Shown here: piece after piece, positions 35,342 through 47,629 of the stretch
Layout: each line of letters begins with the position of its first letter
Numbering within the stretch: the stretch's first letter is position 1
From: Cymbidium sinense
Taxonomy: Eukaryota; Streptophyta; Magnoliopsida; Asparagales; Orchidaceae
DNA length: 64,000 nucleotides
Assembly: GCA_021442155.1 (NCBI GenBank)
Contig: CM038215.1
Coordinates: 213,212,982 to 213,276,981 of the forward strand
Direction: 5' to 3'
Position numbers and translations under genes: made by a program
Notes under the pieces: generated by a model
What the model saw: the letters and a program-made list of their open reading frames with translations, nothing else
Database searches by the model: none
What the model was told of the DNA's origin: nothing

Positions 35342-35622
35342 TTAGGGGCTCTTTGGGATCAATTTTGTTTTCTATTTTTTGTTTTTTATGTTGTTTTTGA
35401 AAACATGTTTATTTAGTGTGTTTTTTATGTGATTTTATTTTTGTTTTCAAAATCAAATAATGTTGTTTTAAAAAACACTCAAACATTTAAAAGATGTTTT
35501 GAGTGTTTTTAAAGATAACAAGTATAATCAAACAAGTTTATTTTTAAGCAAAACATAAACAAAACAAAACAAAAATATAAAATATAAAATATAAAACAAA
35601 AGTGAGCCCAAATGGCCCCTTA
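35342..35622. mobile_element. Tourist/PIF-Harbinger-like MITE, 275 bp
   Basis: The element runs 35345-35619 with terminal inverted repeats GGGGCTCTTTGGGATCAATT and, on the other strand, GGGGCCATTTGGGCTCACTT, both followed by TTGTTTT and an AT-rich interior. TTA is duplicated on each side (35342-35344 and 35620-35622), the target choice of PIF/Harbinger elements. No coding capacity. An internal inverted repeat (AAAACACTCAAACATTT with AAAGATGTTTTGAGTGTTTT, 35470-35511) gives it a long hairpin form. Confidence 0.85.
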
Positions 35623-37040
35623 ATAAATGATTTTTTCCATGTTCATTTGTACAAATTTTACTTCTTACTAGTGGGTATTCCTATATTGGTACTTTATCAC
35701 CAACGAGTACTCGCTAAGTCCACTCTTACTTCTTGGGTATACAAAAATCATCAACCAAAATCATGAGTATAAGAACCTTATTACATGAATTAATGCATCA
35801 ATATTCACTTAAGTAATTTATTCAAGTAAATATATATATGAAATATAAATTTGATATGATGATTTTAATGTGATGCAACATCAAATTAACTTGCATCCAT
35901 GCTTAAGCACTTCTTTTGTTGGTATTCCTTAACTATCTCTCTATGGAAAGAATCCCTATTCTTAACAATAGAGTAAACTACACTACATGCTCTTCTACAC
36001 TTGTTGAACATAGCCACACTCTCTCTTCTAATTATCGAAGCAACCCCATAATCCAATTTTAAAAAAGTATAATTTCTTCTTAAAGTTCTTAGAATTTTAG
36101 TGTTGAGCAAGGATAAAGAAGACAAATTATTAAATTACCTTCTTAATTGTTGATAAATATGCAAAAAAAATAAAAAAAATAAACAATAACATAGAGAGAC
36201 TAATGGAGTTAAATTACATAAAGAAAGTTTTCAAGGAGTAATTGCTTTGATGAACATTGATCTTTCACATAAAAATACCTCCAAAAAGTAAGCTCAAAAA
36301 AATTTTATAGCCTTAATTTTTTTAAATTTTATGAGATACTTATAATGTGAAGAATGACTATGGAGAGCTATCAAAGAATATGCAAAAAGTAATGTTGCAA
36401 GGAGGCATTTTTAGTGGGATTAATATTTAAAAATGATAAGAATTTTTAGTTTAATGTGTTAGAATGACTATGGACAACTATGCTTGTGTTAAGATAGGGC
36501 TTCAAGAAATCAAATCGGGTATGGTATGCTATATTGATGGTGCTTTTGGATCTTATTTTCATATGTTTTAACTTATTCTGGTGTTATTATGCTAACTTAA
36601 TAATTTGTAAATATTTCTTATACAAAAATATGGTTTATTATTCATTTGATTAAGACTTGTGCTTTAGATTGATTCCCATCATCTACTTACCAACAAGTTA
36701 GATTTCATTGCACTTATGCGAGGTAATAATATTGTGATTATATTTTAATATTATTGGGATAGTTAGAATTCAGTAAATACTGTCATAGCCATGTCCCAAG
36801 TTTGAAATGAAAAAAAAAGGTTGTGTTAGGTAGTTGATAGCTAGTGTAAAACTTGACATAAAATTATGACATGAATCCTTTAATACATTGTGTCTAAGCT
36901 AGGGCATTCCTTATAGCAATGTGTTGAATGATTTCAAAAGTGTGCAAGAGCTGCCACACTAATGGCTAGATGCAATGTTAAATAAGCAATGGTTCCCATA
37001 TTAAGGACAAATGTGGTCAAAGAAGCTAATCCATTAAACT
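35623..37040. other. AT-rich intergenic DNA, no gene supported
   Basis: A 79-codon minus-strand frame at 35886-36125 has no recognisable motif and no promoter context, so it is not called. The phrase 'AGAATGACTATGGA' occurs twice (36352 and 36462), perhaps marking a small duplication. Otherwise nothing. Confidence 0.35.
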
Positions 37041-37690
37041 AGAATTAGGATATAAACTTCAAATATAAGCATTCTTATTGGTAAGTTAATGGAATTAATA
37101 GATATTATGGTTCATAAAAAAATAAATATCTAATTTATTCAAGAAACTAAATGGGTTGCATAGTAAAAGGGATTAATAGTTTAAGTTTTAATTTTTGATA
37201 TTTTGGTAAGAGTTGTGCTAGAAATGACTAGGTGTAATTATTGCTAAGAGATTGAAAGATAACATTATGAAAATTAATAAAAGTGAAGATAAAATTATAG
37301 CTTTAATGATTATTATTGATGCTAAGATTATTAATTTTATAAGTGTTTATACCCCTCAAATAGGTTCAGATGTATGTCCAAAAAAAATTAGAATGATCTA
37401 GAAGAATTAACATAAATAATACCTCTTGAAGAATGAATATTTATTGAGAGAGATTTATATGAACATGTTGGTAGAGTGGTTGAAGATTTTTAAAATATTT
37501 ATGATAGCTATGAGTATGGGGTGACTAATTAAGAATGTATAAATATATTAGATTTTATTTTAGCATATGATTTTGTAATTAGTAATACTTTATTTAAGAA
37601 AAGAGGTGACCATATTATCACTTATAAAGATGAACCTAGTAAAATATAGATTAATCAATTATATTATAAAGATTGTATGGTCATTTCGGT
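37041..37690 (+). pseudogene. LINE endonuclease (EEP/APE-type) fragment
   Basis: Across three frames the sequence reads SILIGKLMELIDIMVHKKIN then FIQETKWVA (about 37060-37160), MALKLV-like KIIALMIIIDAKIINFISVY then TPQIGSD (about 37280-37375), and HVGRVVED, NILDFILAYDFVISNTLFKK then RGDHIITYKDEP (about 37455-37640). These are the ordered motifs of the exonuclease-endonuclease-phosphatase domain that opens ORF2 of plant non-LTR retrotransposons, with the QETKW motif, the Y.P..G motif and the D-F region. It would nick target DNA to prime reverse transcription. No RT part follows: the copy is cut off near 37690 and full of stops. Confidence 0.8.
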
Positions 37691-37745
37691 GAAAGTTTAA
37701 GCACCAAAGTGGACGTTGGCCGATTTTGGAGTTTGGCAGAACCAC

Positions 37746-38092
37746 AAAAATCTCTGTGTTTTCTTTCTTTCTTTTTTTTGCACTATACTTTTTTATATTG
37801 TTGTTAATTGTTAATTTATTTCTCTAAAACTTTATTATTAAGGATCTAAGTTTTATACAAAAGTTTAAAATTAAATTTTTTGAAATTGTTTCTTAAACCC
37901 TCCGCACCCTGCACCCCCACGTAAAAATTTGTGTGTTTTCTTTCTTTATTTTTTTGCACCATACTTTTCTATACTGTTGTTGATTGTTATTTTATTTCTC
38001 TGATACTTTATCATTAAGGATTTAAGTATTATACAAAGTTTAAAATTAATTTTTTGAAATTGTTTTTTAAACAACCCCACACACACACACAA
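37746..38092 (+). repeat. Tandem duplication, period about 178 bp
   Basis: 37746-37905 and 37925-38085 share 'TGTGTTTTCTTTCTTT', 'GCACTATACTTTT', 'TATTGTTGTTAATTGTTA', 'CATTAAGGATTTAAGT' and 'TTTTTTGAAATTGTTT' with small differences. A short (CA)n run ends the second copy. The origin is unknown; it lies between the LINE fragment and the next broken gene. Confidence 0.7.
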
Positions 38093-38194
38093 CTCTCTTG
38101 GGTGGCATAGCCTCTTAAGCATATTACAAATAGAATTATAAATAATCTTCTCTAACCCTTTTAAATTACAAAATTCAAAATGGCTCTACCCTAG

Positions 38195-38783
38195 TTACCT
38201 CACTAATATTTCTAGCAATTCAAAAGGGTTTTATCTCTAGTTATCTCACTAATATCTCCAGTGGACATTAGCTTGGAAGAAATTAAATAATGCCAAGCTT
38301 TGGCCTCAATAGTGAGGCTGATGGTAGAAAAATTGATAATTTTCTCTTCCTGCCTTTTCCACTGGATGTTAGAATTTCTAATAATGAGAACATTAAGGAT
38401 TTCATCAAAGTCAAGATGATCATTATAATATAAAAGATATTGATCATATTCTATATTCTGTAAACATTAATATGCATTAATAGTAGTACTATGAAAACTT
38501 ACTAGTTTTCCCCGAACAAAAACTTGATTATTCTAATGCTTCTTCACATTGGTGAAGAACTCCCGAACCATAGGGATGACACTAGATTTGTTGTCATAAA
38601 TCAACTTTTTCTAGCCTGGCTCATTAATGATACTCTCCACCGAATTGAAGAAACTCCTCTCTGGATAAGATGTTTGTATATGAGAGTGTGGTGATACCTC
38701 TCCTCAACTTCTAAACTAACAAATCTATTAGTGTTACTAATAATTGCCCTCTTTTGTCCTTACTAAAAAATTTTACTAGGCAT
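38195..38783 (-). pseudogene. Broken 'putative plant transposon protein' gene, copy 2
   Basis: Reading right to left from ATG at 38783-38781, the frame meets stops at codons 7 and 8 and then shifts. Blocks matching copy 1: TNRFVSLEVEERYH, then FTNVKK after VIPMVREF, then VFVRGKLVSFHSTTINAY, NIEYDQYLLYYNDHLDFDE, INFSTISLTIEAKAWHYL and SKLMSTGDISEITRD. The central part is better preserved than in copy 1 and shows that the two are one protein family. The C-terminal part is missing. The TATA box (38924-38932) and the hairpin block upstream are kept. It resembles the plant-specific Transposase_32-type family; function unknown. Confidence 0.72.
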
Positions 38784-38811
38784 GATGGCTTCTCTAAAAA
38801 ATAATGCAAGC

Positions 38812-38837
38812 TAAGAGAGAAAGAGAGATAGAGATAG

Positions 38838-38869
<32 letters not shown>

Positions 38870-38875
38870 AAAGAG
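38812..38875. repeat. GA/GATA microsatellite
   Basis: AGAGAGA and GATAGATA runs. On the minus strand this is the CT-rich leader between the TATA box (38932) and the start codon of copy 2. Confidence 0.9.
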
Positions 38876-38923
38876 CTATGAAGAATGGAGAATGTAGAAT
38901 AGAAAATAAGCAGCCTAATATGT

Positions 38924-38932
38924 CTATTTATA
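38924..38932 (-). promoter_or_regulatory. TATA box of copy 2
   Basis: CTATTTATA on + reads TATAAATAG on -, with the same GTTTATAAATAGAC context as at 2571-2584, about 140 bp before the start codon. Confidence 0.6.
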
Positions 38933-38939
38933 AACCAAA

Positions 38940-39639
38940 TCTAGTGCTGCAATGCTCCAATATCAATGTCAAGGCATTAACCTCTCGAGTTTTATAATAG
39001 CAACCAAGCACTATGGTACGTACATGCAGTGCCACGGTGCTGGTCATATTGGTTACTATGCAGGTCCAAAATAGCATTTGTTATCATTAATTTCAAAACA
39101 AAAGCGCCTGATCATTGATTAGACCGTGGCACTTAATTCAATGTAAGTAGTATCTTAGCTCCTATTAATTTAAAGTGACTATACATTTGCTAGATTTTTT
39201 AAACTAGCCATTGATTGGCACCGTAGCATCATATGATTAGCACTGAGGCGATGGTCAGCAAGTCAACCTAAATAAATTAAAATAAATAAAGTCCAATCAT
39301 AAACATTTTGGCGTTGTATGTATAGTGCTAAGGCATTGATCCTTTGATCTTAAACACAAATACCTACCCTAGGATGCTATAGTGCTACCCATGATAATGC
39401 CACAACCCTACATGTTCAGCGCCACGACGCTATCCTAAAATTGAAATAAATTTAAAATTTTTGCATGGGTCCCAGCATAATAATAATTTCCTAAGTCTAC
39501 TGCCTGAGGATGCTTCCCAGGTTAATTTCTCAATTTGGTCTAATGACTAGTTCCAAGTCATTAAAACCTAATCATTCCTCGATGATGGACATGTTGATTA
39601 CAAAAAATCATTCGAAAGGGATATGCTCATATTGAATGA
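38940..39639 (-). repeat. GC-richer block with hairpin upstream of copy 2
   Basis: Variants of GCACCGTGGC recur as at 2030-2570. On the minus strand 39041-39007 forms a 35-nt hairpin with AGCACCGTGG opposite CCATAGTGCT, at the place equivalent to 2527-2564. The tandem repeat seen at 1320-2015 upstream of copy 1 is absent here. Confidence 0.6.
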
Positions 39640-40500
39640 ATTTAATCATTCAAAATAACTTAAAGCAAACAACCATCCACCCATTTATCATCATTTGTTA
39701 AGGATGATAAGCTAAGAAAATCATTTCTCATATAAGGGCTAATATAAAAATATATATATTTATGTTCATACTCAAACAATCTCATGCTAGTAGGGACATG
39801 GCTTATGTTCTTTATCTGCATGGTTTTGTCGTCAAAAGACACCACATGGAATGCATATATGATCAGAACCCTTTGACCAAGTGATTTGAAATCCATATAG
39901 CTCCACTATATTTCGGTCATGGTAATAGACCGCATGTTTTCTAATAGCTTTGCTCATTGAGCTATGAATTATGAAATTTATTTAATATGCAAAAAGCCTT
40001 ATGTTAGCTAAGGTTGACTTAAATTTTTCACCTTAGACGACGGTCACCCAAGTCTACAAGAACACCTTGGATGACACAACCCATGGCTCTTGATAAAGAT
40101 TCTTTGCTCAAGAACTATTTTCTTTGGTTAAGTAGACAAGGGACCATGATACGGATGACAAAATCATGGGATCTTGATCAACGTCATCATCACACCCCTC
40201 TCCCAATATACACTTTAAGTTAAATGGCAATCATTTATGCCATAGTACACATCACTAGACACCAATTCATATCATATAAGATATATTTTATTTCCCAACC
40301 TTAATTGAGAGTGCTCTCTTATTGTAGTAAGATGGGTAATTAACTATGAGAGCTTGCATTCATAGGAAGTAAGACCCAAAACTAAATAAATCCTAACATA
40401 ATGTTATGCAAAATTTGGTTGAATATATATTAATCTGCCTCATGAAAAAAATATACTTTTACCCATCTCAATAAATGTGGTGAAGAGCATCCCAAAAGTG
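39640..40500 (+). repeat. Dispersed repeat (+ copy) next to copy 2
   Basis: It matches 850-1200 in reverse and 13200-13870 directly. Near 40310-40370 it contains 'TTAATTGAGAGT', 'GGTAATTAACTATGAGAGC' and 'TTGCATTCATAGGAAG', a stretch also found close to the 3' end of the giant element's LTRs. It contains a GC-TT-GC hairpin at 40344-40365. Confidence 0.65.
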
Positions 40501-40559
40501 TTTTTTTCTAAGTGATCAAGAATAAGCCAATGCCGGTAGATACTACTATACACCTCGAA

Positions 40560-43500
40560 AGAAAGAAAAAAATGGGGAACCGAGCTTTGCTCTTATATAG
40601 CCTGGCCTATAACTAAAAGTTTGATTTATGGGGATCTTCTTTCAAGATCATATTTTTCTTTAGGGACCTCTAAGGCTTCACAAGGGACCTCTACACCAAT
40701 CTACTAGTAGGGTCAACTATGGCTATTCCCAGACCCTATAGATCATAAACTAATTCTAGGCTCAAAATACATTTCAAATTCTAAAAATAAATTCTTAAAC
40801 CATACAATATTAAGAAATACAAACAACACACTAGTAATTATATTCCAAACAAACGATGCTTAGTACTAGTTGCTTGCTAAGCCCACCTCTTCTATTGGGC
40901 TATGCTTAGGGACTTATAGCACTTGCAAGAAAATAACAATTATGTTTATATTTTTTTTATTACAGTAGTCCTTTTAGCACAACCTCTACAAAAATAGTAG
41001 TATTAGGCTAAAAAGAATGTCCTACCATCCAGACTAGTAGGTAAACAATCCTTGCCATCTAGCCTAAAATAGTACACCACAAAATAAGAAAAATATTTCA
41101 CATCACAACATCGAATGTCACATAACATCGACTTAACCTAAGTCTAGGATTTGTGACCTAATAATCTAATATGTGAAGAAAAATGGGCTTGTGTGGTATG
41201 ACATTATTAGGTATTTTAGGTTCAAGTTTTGAATTAGTTCTCAATGAAGTTTAAGTTCTATTGAATGAAGAATAAAATAAATTCTTCTTTGGGTGAAACC
41301 CATTCTATTCAACATCTAAATCCTAATAAAATGAAGTCTTCACCCTAAGGTAAAGAATCATTCTAGGGTCAAGCTAAAACCTTAGTTATCTTTACATTCA
41401 TTTGAGTTTGATTTGATTTGATTTGATTAATGTTTGAATTTTATTTGGATGTTTAATCAAGATTCATTCTTCTTTTAATTTCTCTTAATTTAATTAGACA
41501 TTTCTTGATTTGGTTTATGATTTTTTTATTTATAATCTTTGATTAAGCTTTAATAGGTTTCTTTAAATCATAAATAAGAATTTAATGTTCATGTTATTTT
41601 GATTTAGTTGATTTAATTCTCATTTTAAGTTCAATTTTAATTTATTTATATTTTATGTTGTTTAGTTTATGTTTTACAGCTTAACTTCTTATTTAATCTA
41701 TTTTTTATTTGGATCATTATTTATATAATTTTATTTGTTTTATTTATTTATTTACTTAGTTTAGATTGATCTTATTTATTCATTATATTAATGTTTATGT
41801 TTATGTTTATTTTATTAATATTTATTGGTTTGAATGAGCTTAATTAACTTTAGTTAATATCTTAATTAAAGCTTGGTTTTGTTTCATCATTTAAATGATC
41901 TATTATATTTCAATTTCATGATTTATTTATTTATATATTTTCAATTTATCATTTAGGTTTATTTGATTTTAATTAATTTTATTAATATTTACATGTATGC
42001 TAATGAGTTTGGATTAATGTAATTGATTTCAAGTTATGACTTCTTTCATTCCCTTCATTAGCATTTACATGTGTGAATTTAAATAAATTAATTCAATTAT
42101 TTCCTACCAATTTGGAGGAAGTCTTAATTATATTATTTAGGGAATCCTTTATCTAATTCATTAGTCTTACTGTAACATTACTTGTTAAAGTTTTTATCAC
42201 CAAGTTTAACTTATTATGATGGAGTTTCGTTTGTTATTGCTAAGAAGCCTAAAGAATTAACTATTTTGGGCATCAAACCTATCATATGCCACTTCAAACT
42301 TTCAATTGTTTAAGTTTAATTGATTTGATTTATTACTTTTATTTGCATTTGGAATTATGTTATTCTTTAACCTAAATGGGCTTTAAGAGATTCCCATATT
42401 AATGGATTTTATGTTTGATTATAAAGTTTAGAGGTTAAATAATGTTTAAAATTCAATTTATTAATTTAAATATTATACATTTAATGATTTAAGGTTTAAG
42501 ATTAAATTTCATAATTTATTATTTTATCTTAAACCCTAAGTACATTATTAATCAAATTCTTTAACTTCAAAGGATTTGAAATTTTTTCTTAAGTGTTCTG
42601 ATGCTAATGAAATAAATTAAATATTTTTATAACTTTCTAAATTAAAAATTTTCCTTAAATTAACCTAGGGATTAAAATTTGATAACTCCTAATCCAAAAG
42701 TCATTTGTCCTTGAAATTTTTATGGTAAGTGGGGCACCCTGCCAAATTAAGTTCCTTAAAACTTTACTCTAATCAAATATAAAATTTAGGGTTAATTAAA
42801 ATTTAATTATTTCAAACAAATTTAAATTAAGCCTACATTAAAGGGAACAAATTAGGGGTTTTAATTTTCTTAATATCCTCTCTAAAGATGCATCCATAAA
42901 GGGTTTATTTATAATTTTTATAGCTCTAATTGATTTATTATAATTTTTAATGTTCAGGTCAATTAATTAAATCATTAATTCAATTAATCATTTAATTAAT
43001 TTATTTTGGGTTGTATGAGATTTCAGTGAGTTTTAATAATATTTTTAAACTCACCAAAGCTTATTATGATGATTTGTTAATTTCATATTTTTTTCATAAT
43101 TTTATGACATTAATACTAATTAATTTCACTAAGTTAAGGTTCATAGCTTGAAAATTTCATATCCATGGATTTGTTTTCAAATAAATCCTAAAATATTTAT
43201 CTGAATTTTTTTAACCATTAATTTCAATTCCCCAAAGTATTTTAATTAATTCAATTAATGATTTGAGTATAAATATTTTCATTTATACTAAAATTAATCC
43301 AAAAATACCCAATAAAAATTGGTGATTTTGAGATTAGTGGATTCTCATCATTGAGATGAATCCATAGAGCCCTTATTTGTATTTTTTTGGTCAAGTATTT
43401 TTCTTTTTATAATTTTTTAAAGTTATGGTGATTTTCTGGTAATTTTTAAATTAAAAAACTAGATTACTGTCAGTACTAATGGCGCTAACATAATGCTAAC

Positions 43501-45572
43501 ATGGTGCGATGCCAATAGACTAGTAGAATCCACATATATCCAACTCAAAAACTGGCAGCCATGAAGGATTGGTTATGGCCATCATATCAAAGGTCGGACG
43601 GTCAAGAATTACCCAGAAATTCTAATAGGATTTAAATTGGATCTTACGACTAAATCAACTGTTCATTCCTAATAGATGGAATGGATGGTAGAGATTATAT
43701 CTTCTTTAATGACAGTGAAAGCCAAACGCCGTCCATTGAATCGAAGTAATTTCCAATGTATATCCATTGAAATCACTTAATTTCAATCACAAATACATCA
43801 AAGTCTCAAATGGAATGCATCTATATTGCTTGATCTCACTTGAGATCAAGTTCATTTCAAAAAGTACCAAAACTGAATGCTTAAAGAGTTATTTTGATTA
43901 TGTACCTCATCCGTAGCGATCTCTGGTGGTGGGAATGATTCAAAAAGCTTCGTGGGGATCTAGAAAAACTCTGGGAAGGAGGAATTGGATTGCATCCCAA
44001 TGGATTGGCCTATGGACCAAACTTCACTCCTTTTTTGGTGGCTTTGGTCAAACTCTGGCTTGTTGGTGACATGGGGATTTGGAGAAGGGTGAGCTCTCCT
44101 TCATTTCACTTGAGGAATGTGTTGGCTCAATTTGGCTTGAGAAGGGCTCTTTACTCTTTTTTTATTCTTAACTAAAAGCTGTATGGGGAAGAGATCAACT
44201 ATGGCCAGCCAAGGTGATTGCCACCCTTGGAGGCTAGCTCTAAGTTGTGGCAATTGATTGTGGATAGTCTAACATAGATAGGATGAGGAGTGGAGGAGAG
44301 AGAATGGATTGGTAAAAAATTTGTCTCCAAGCTTTCTTCTCTTTCTCCATGGTATATTTGTTTGTTTGGATGGACTTGACCTCATTTACTTTGCTTAATC
44401 TTGGCTTCCAATCATCCAAAACTCATCTTAGGATGAGTCTAGATATGTTCCAAGGTGATTAATCCATATTGGAGTTCAAATGGCTTGAATTATATCACTT
44501 AAGCATCTCTTTCTTTTAGTTTGATCTATCTTGTTCCATTTGATGGATTGAATTTAGATTTAAGTTTCAATTGTGTTTTTCTAACCATTTAAGGTATTCC
44601 TAATTGATTAATTATATTGAAGCTATAATTAAATTTATTGCTTCAAAGATGAAGCCATTTTTTATTAAGTTGGGTTTAGTTGATTTTAATTGGTTCATTT
44701 GATACTCTAAAAATATAACTACATTTCAATTATATTTGGTTAAGCATGTGAGGTGATTTAATTAAATTGGTTTCATTATATTTAAGGATAATTTTGAAAT
44801 TTAACTCATTTTATTCCAAATTGGGGTTAATGCATTTACTTTGGTTTTTTTTAATTAAATGACCAAATGGATCAAATTAATTCTAATAATTAATTGATTT
44901 ATGTTTCATTATGATTTTCAAATGAGTTTAGACAATTTATGGGTTAATTCAATTCAAATTAGGTTTAAGTTCAATAAGGTCTATTCAAATCCATTTAGAT
45001 CAAATGGTCTAACTAGCCTAATTAAAGCCTTATTGTGTTTAAAATTATTTTAATTTATGTTTAAACATATTTTTTTTTACCATTTGGAACTTTTTGGAAT
45101 GATTTAACTTGACCAAATTATGCTAGTTGACCTTCAACTTGGTGTGACCCACATGAAGTCAAGCTTATGTTCGATGGTTGACTTTCATTTGACTTATTTT
45201 ACTTTGATTTCATTTATGTTCATGTCATGGTTTCATGCTTTTATTTGATTTGGTTTGAATTCATTTTAATTGTTTTTGAATTTCTTTGAATTTTAGGTCC
45301 TCTTAAGTTTAAATAGGATGATCATGAGAATTACCTAAATTACCCTAGTTTAAGCTCAATTGGGTCTAGATTCTAATTTGAATATGCTTGATTTTGTTTT
45401 GGATTGGGTCTACCCAATCCTATTGGGTTAGTTCAAACCCTAGAATGATGCACTAGATCACTAAGAGTAGTGTCCTAATTTTTTAATTAAGAGGCTTCTA
45501 ATCTAGAATTAGATATCATAATAATTAGTTTAGGGATAATGTTAACCTCATTCAAAATGAGGTCAATATATC
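40560..45572 (-). repeat. Minus-strand LTR remnant of the giant-element superfamily
   Basis: The start is at about 45572: the reverse complement reads TATTGACCTCATTTTGAATG, the LTR opening hairpin, followed by AGGACACT and AGTGATCTAG blocks. The G-poor A/C-rich section appears here as T/G-rich + strand (44400-45450), the GC-richer section at about 43490-44290, and the distal part with 'CATACCACACAAGCC' at 41190-41205, the ATCACAAAATAA block at about 41080 and the core promoter at 40592-40599. The final ~1.4 kb of the LTR is missing, cut where the 39640-40500 repeat lies. No internal region is attached, so it is a solo or truncated LTR. Confidence 0.75.
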
Positions 45573-47629
45573 AATTTGAAATATTACTTTAGAATGAATT
45601 TCAAGTGGTGTAAATGGCTAGTATTTGTAGTGGATGACTAGCTTAAAATATTTACTTATGATTTAGAGTAGAAGGTCAGCAAATGAGTTTGTTAGAGTTG
45701 TTTGGAGAAAATAATCTAAGATAAGTCCAAATTGATGGACTAAATTAAATTATCTTTTTAAAGAAGGGGTTTCACTATTTAAATACAGAAAAAAAATGAA
45801 GGGTTATTTATAATATAAAGTTTAAGGCATTATAGTGATGTGAAGAACAAGATTAGATAACTATCCACCAAATCATAGATATAGACTTTGAGGAAGGTTT
45901 TGTTGTGGATTTGAAGGCTTGAGGTGAATGGCTAGGCTTAGAAATTAACGTGTGAAGGTATTTCATATAAGATTTTAAGAATATTTAGAAGCACTTGCAA
46001 GATAAATAATTATGTGCATTAAGAATAGGTTAAACTAAGCCACCAAGAACTAACATAAAGAATAATATTTCTCCAAATTAATTTTATCATTTACTAGCTA
46101 AAAACCTATATTACATATTAGACCTCTTATTGGGATTATATTTTTTCATCATTCAAAAAAATTAAAAGAAATGAATGTCGATGGCTTTTAAATTCCAACC
46201 ACTTTCATTAATTCATTTTATCTTTTAATATTTATTAGGTTATCAACATATACATATTTATAAATTTGAATAGTCAAACTTCAAAATTATAAATCTAAAT
46301 TTTAAAGTTTAGTTATTTTTCTTGATTGAGATCTTATGATAGCTCTTGATTGTGCATTTGCTTGGATAGTTTCTTAGGCTCTTGCTTGTATTAGCAAAAT
46401 TGAATCTTTAGTTTTATTTGTTTAATCTATATGATTTGCTATAGCAAATCTCTTAGGCATTTAAACACTACTTTATAGAGCTTAAGTTCAAATAGTCATT
46501 TACTAGTTTAGGGAAAGAGCCCCAAAGTTAATGCAAGTTAGTCATATATTGATTGGTCTATTTTACCCTATACACAAGTGTACATGTTAAATCAAGTAAT
46601 ATAGAATGAGTAGAGTATAATTTCTTTGAAGATTAGAGAAAAATTCTATATTGATTTTATATTAAGTACTAATCCATTAAAACTTGATTTTTTTAGATTA
46701 TGTATTATATTAAATGAAGTAGTGAATTAATTTTAAGCTTGTAGTATCAACTAGGAACAAAAATGTTATACCCTATATGTCTGAACAAGTATAGTCAAAC
46801 CAATCCCTTCACCTAATTTTCTCCTTAGTGCCAAGTAAAGTTTGATTGATTGCATTACTTATATTTCTCTTTAAATGATTGTGAATCTAAAAATAATTAT
46901 ATGTTTAATGGTTATTTAGCATTTCTAATATTAACAATTATTTTGTAGATTCACTTTTCTTTTTTCTATTTGTTCATCTAAGACTCTACAATATCTCTAT
47001 ATTACACCTGATTTTAACTTTCCAATTGGCCAAGTCACAAGTAAATGAAGCATGGAGAAAAATAAAATGTCATATTCTTTAAAAGTATGAATAATTTTTG
47101 TATATTAATCCACAAAATATAGTCTAATACAGCACAAATATCCAAAATCTCACATAAATTCATAGCACTTTATAGATTTATGATTCATAGTAGAGAAACA
47201 AAATCTCATTTAATATTTTAAAAAAAGATGTAGGATAACTAGATAAGAAAGAAAATAACATTCCGAGTTGGCCTTCTAAATCATTTGGTATCTTCTACTG
47301 CTTCCTCGTGAAAATATCCAGTATCCCCCGCTAAAAATCTTTGATTGTTGATCTCATTCTCCACCTCTTTCTTAAGAAAAGCACTCTTTCATACTACCCC
47401 CACAACACTCTCACAGCACTTGGAGTGTTAGTCTCCAAGTGCTACACAAAAAATTTACACACACTCCCTCATGTCAAGAAATCTGAAAAAAGAAAAAGAA
47501 AAAAGCCTTTAGAAATGTCCCCAATATATAGCCTAGAAATAGTCCAAGTCAGTTTCCATAATGCTCTTGCTATAATTGCCTTAAAAACTACTCAAAATCA
47601 TCTCTAAACCATCACAAATCTATTATGTC
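45573..47629. other. AT-rich DNA, no gene; one perfect hairpin
   Basis: 45590-45960 weakly resembles 230-520. At 47415-47443 AGCACTTGGAG, loop TGTTAGT and CTCCAAGTGCT form a perfect 11-pair hairpin. The 88-codon frame at 47341-47607 covers this hairpin and has no recognisable protein features. 'ACACAAGTGTACATGTTAAA' near 46571 looks like repeat DNA but I cannot assign it. Confidence 0.4.

Noticed and set aside
35886..36125. 79-codon minus-strand frame
   Set aside because: No motif, no related copy and no promoter context; length is within chance in this DNA.
47341..47607. 88-codon frame
   Set aside because: It overlaps a perfect hairpin and repeat-like DNA and has no protein features.
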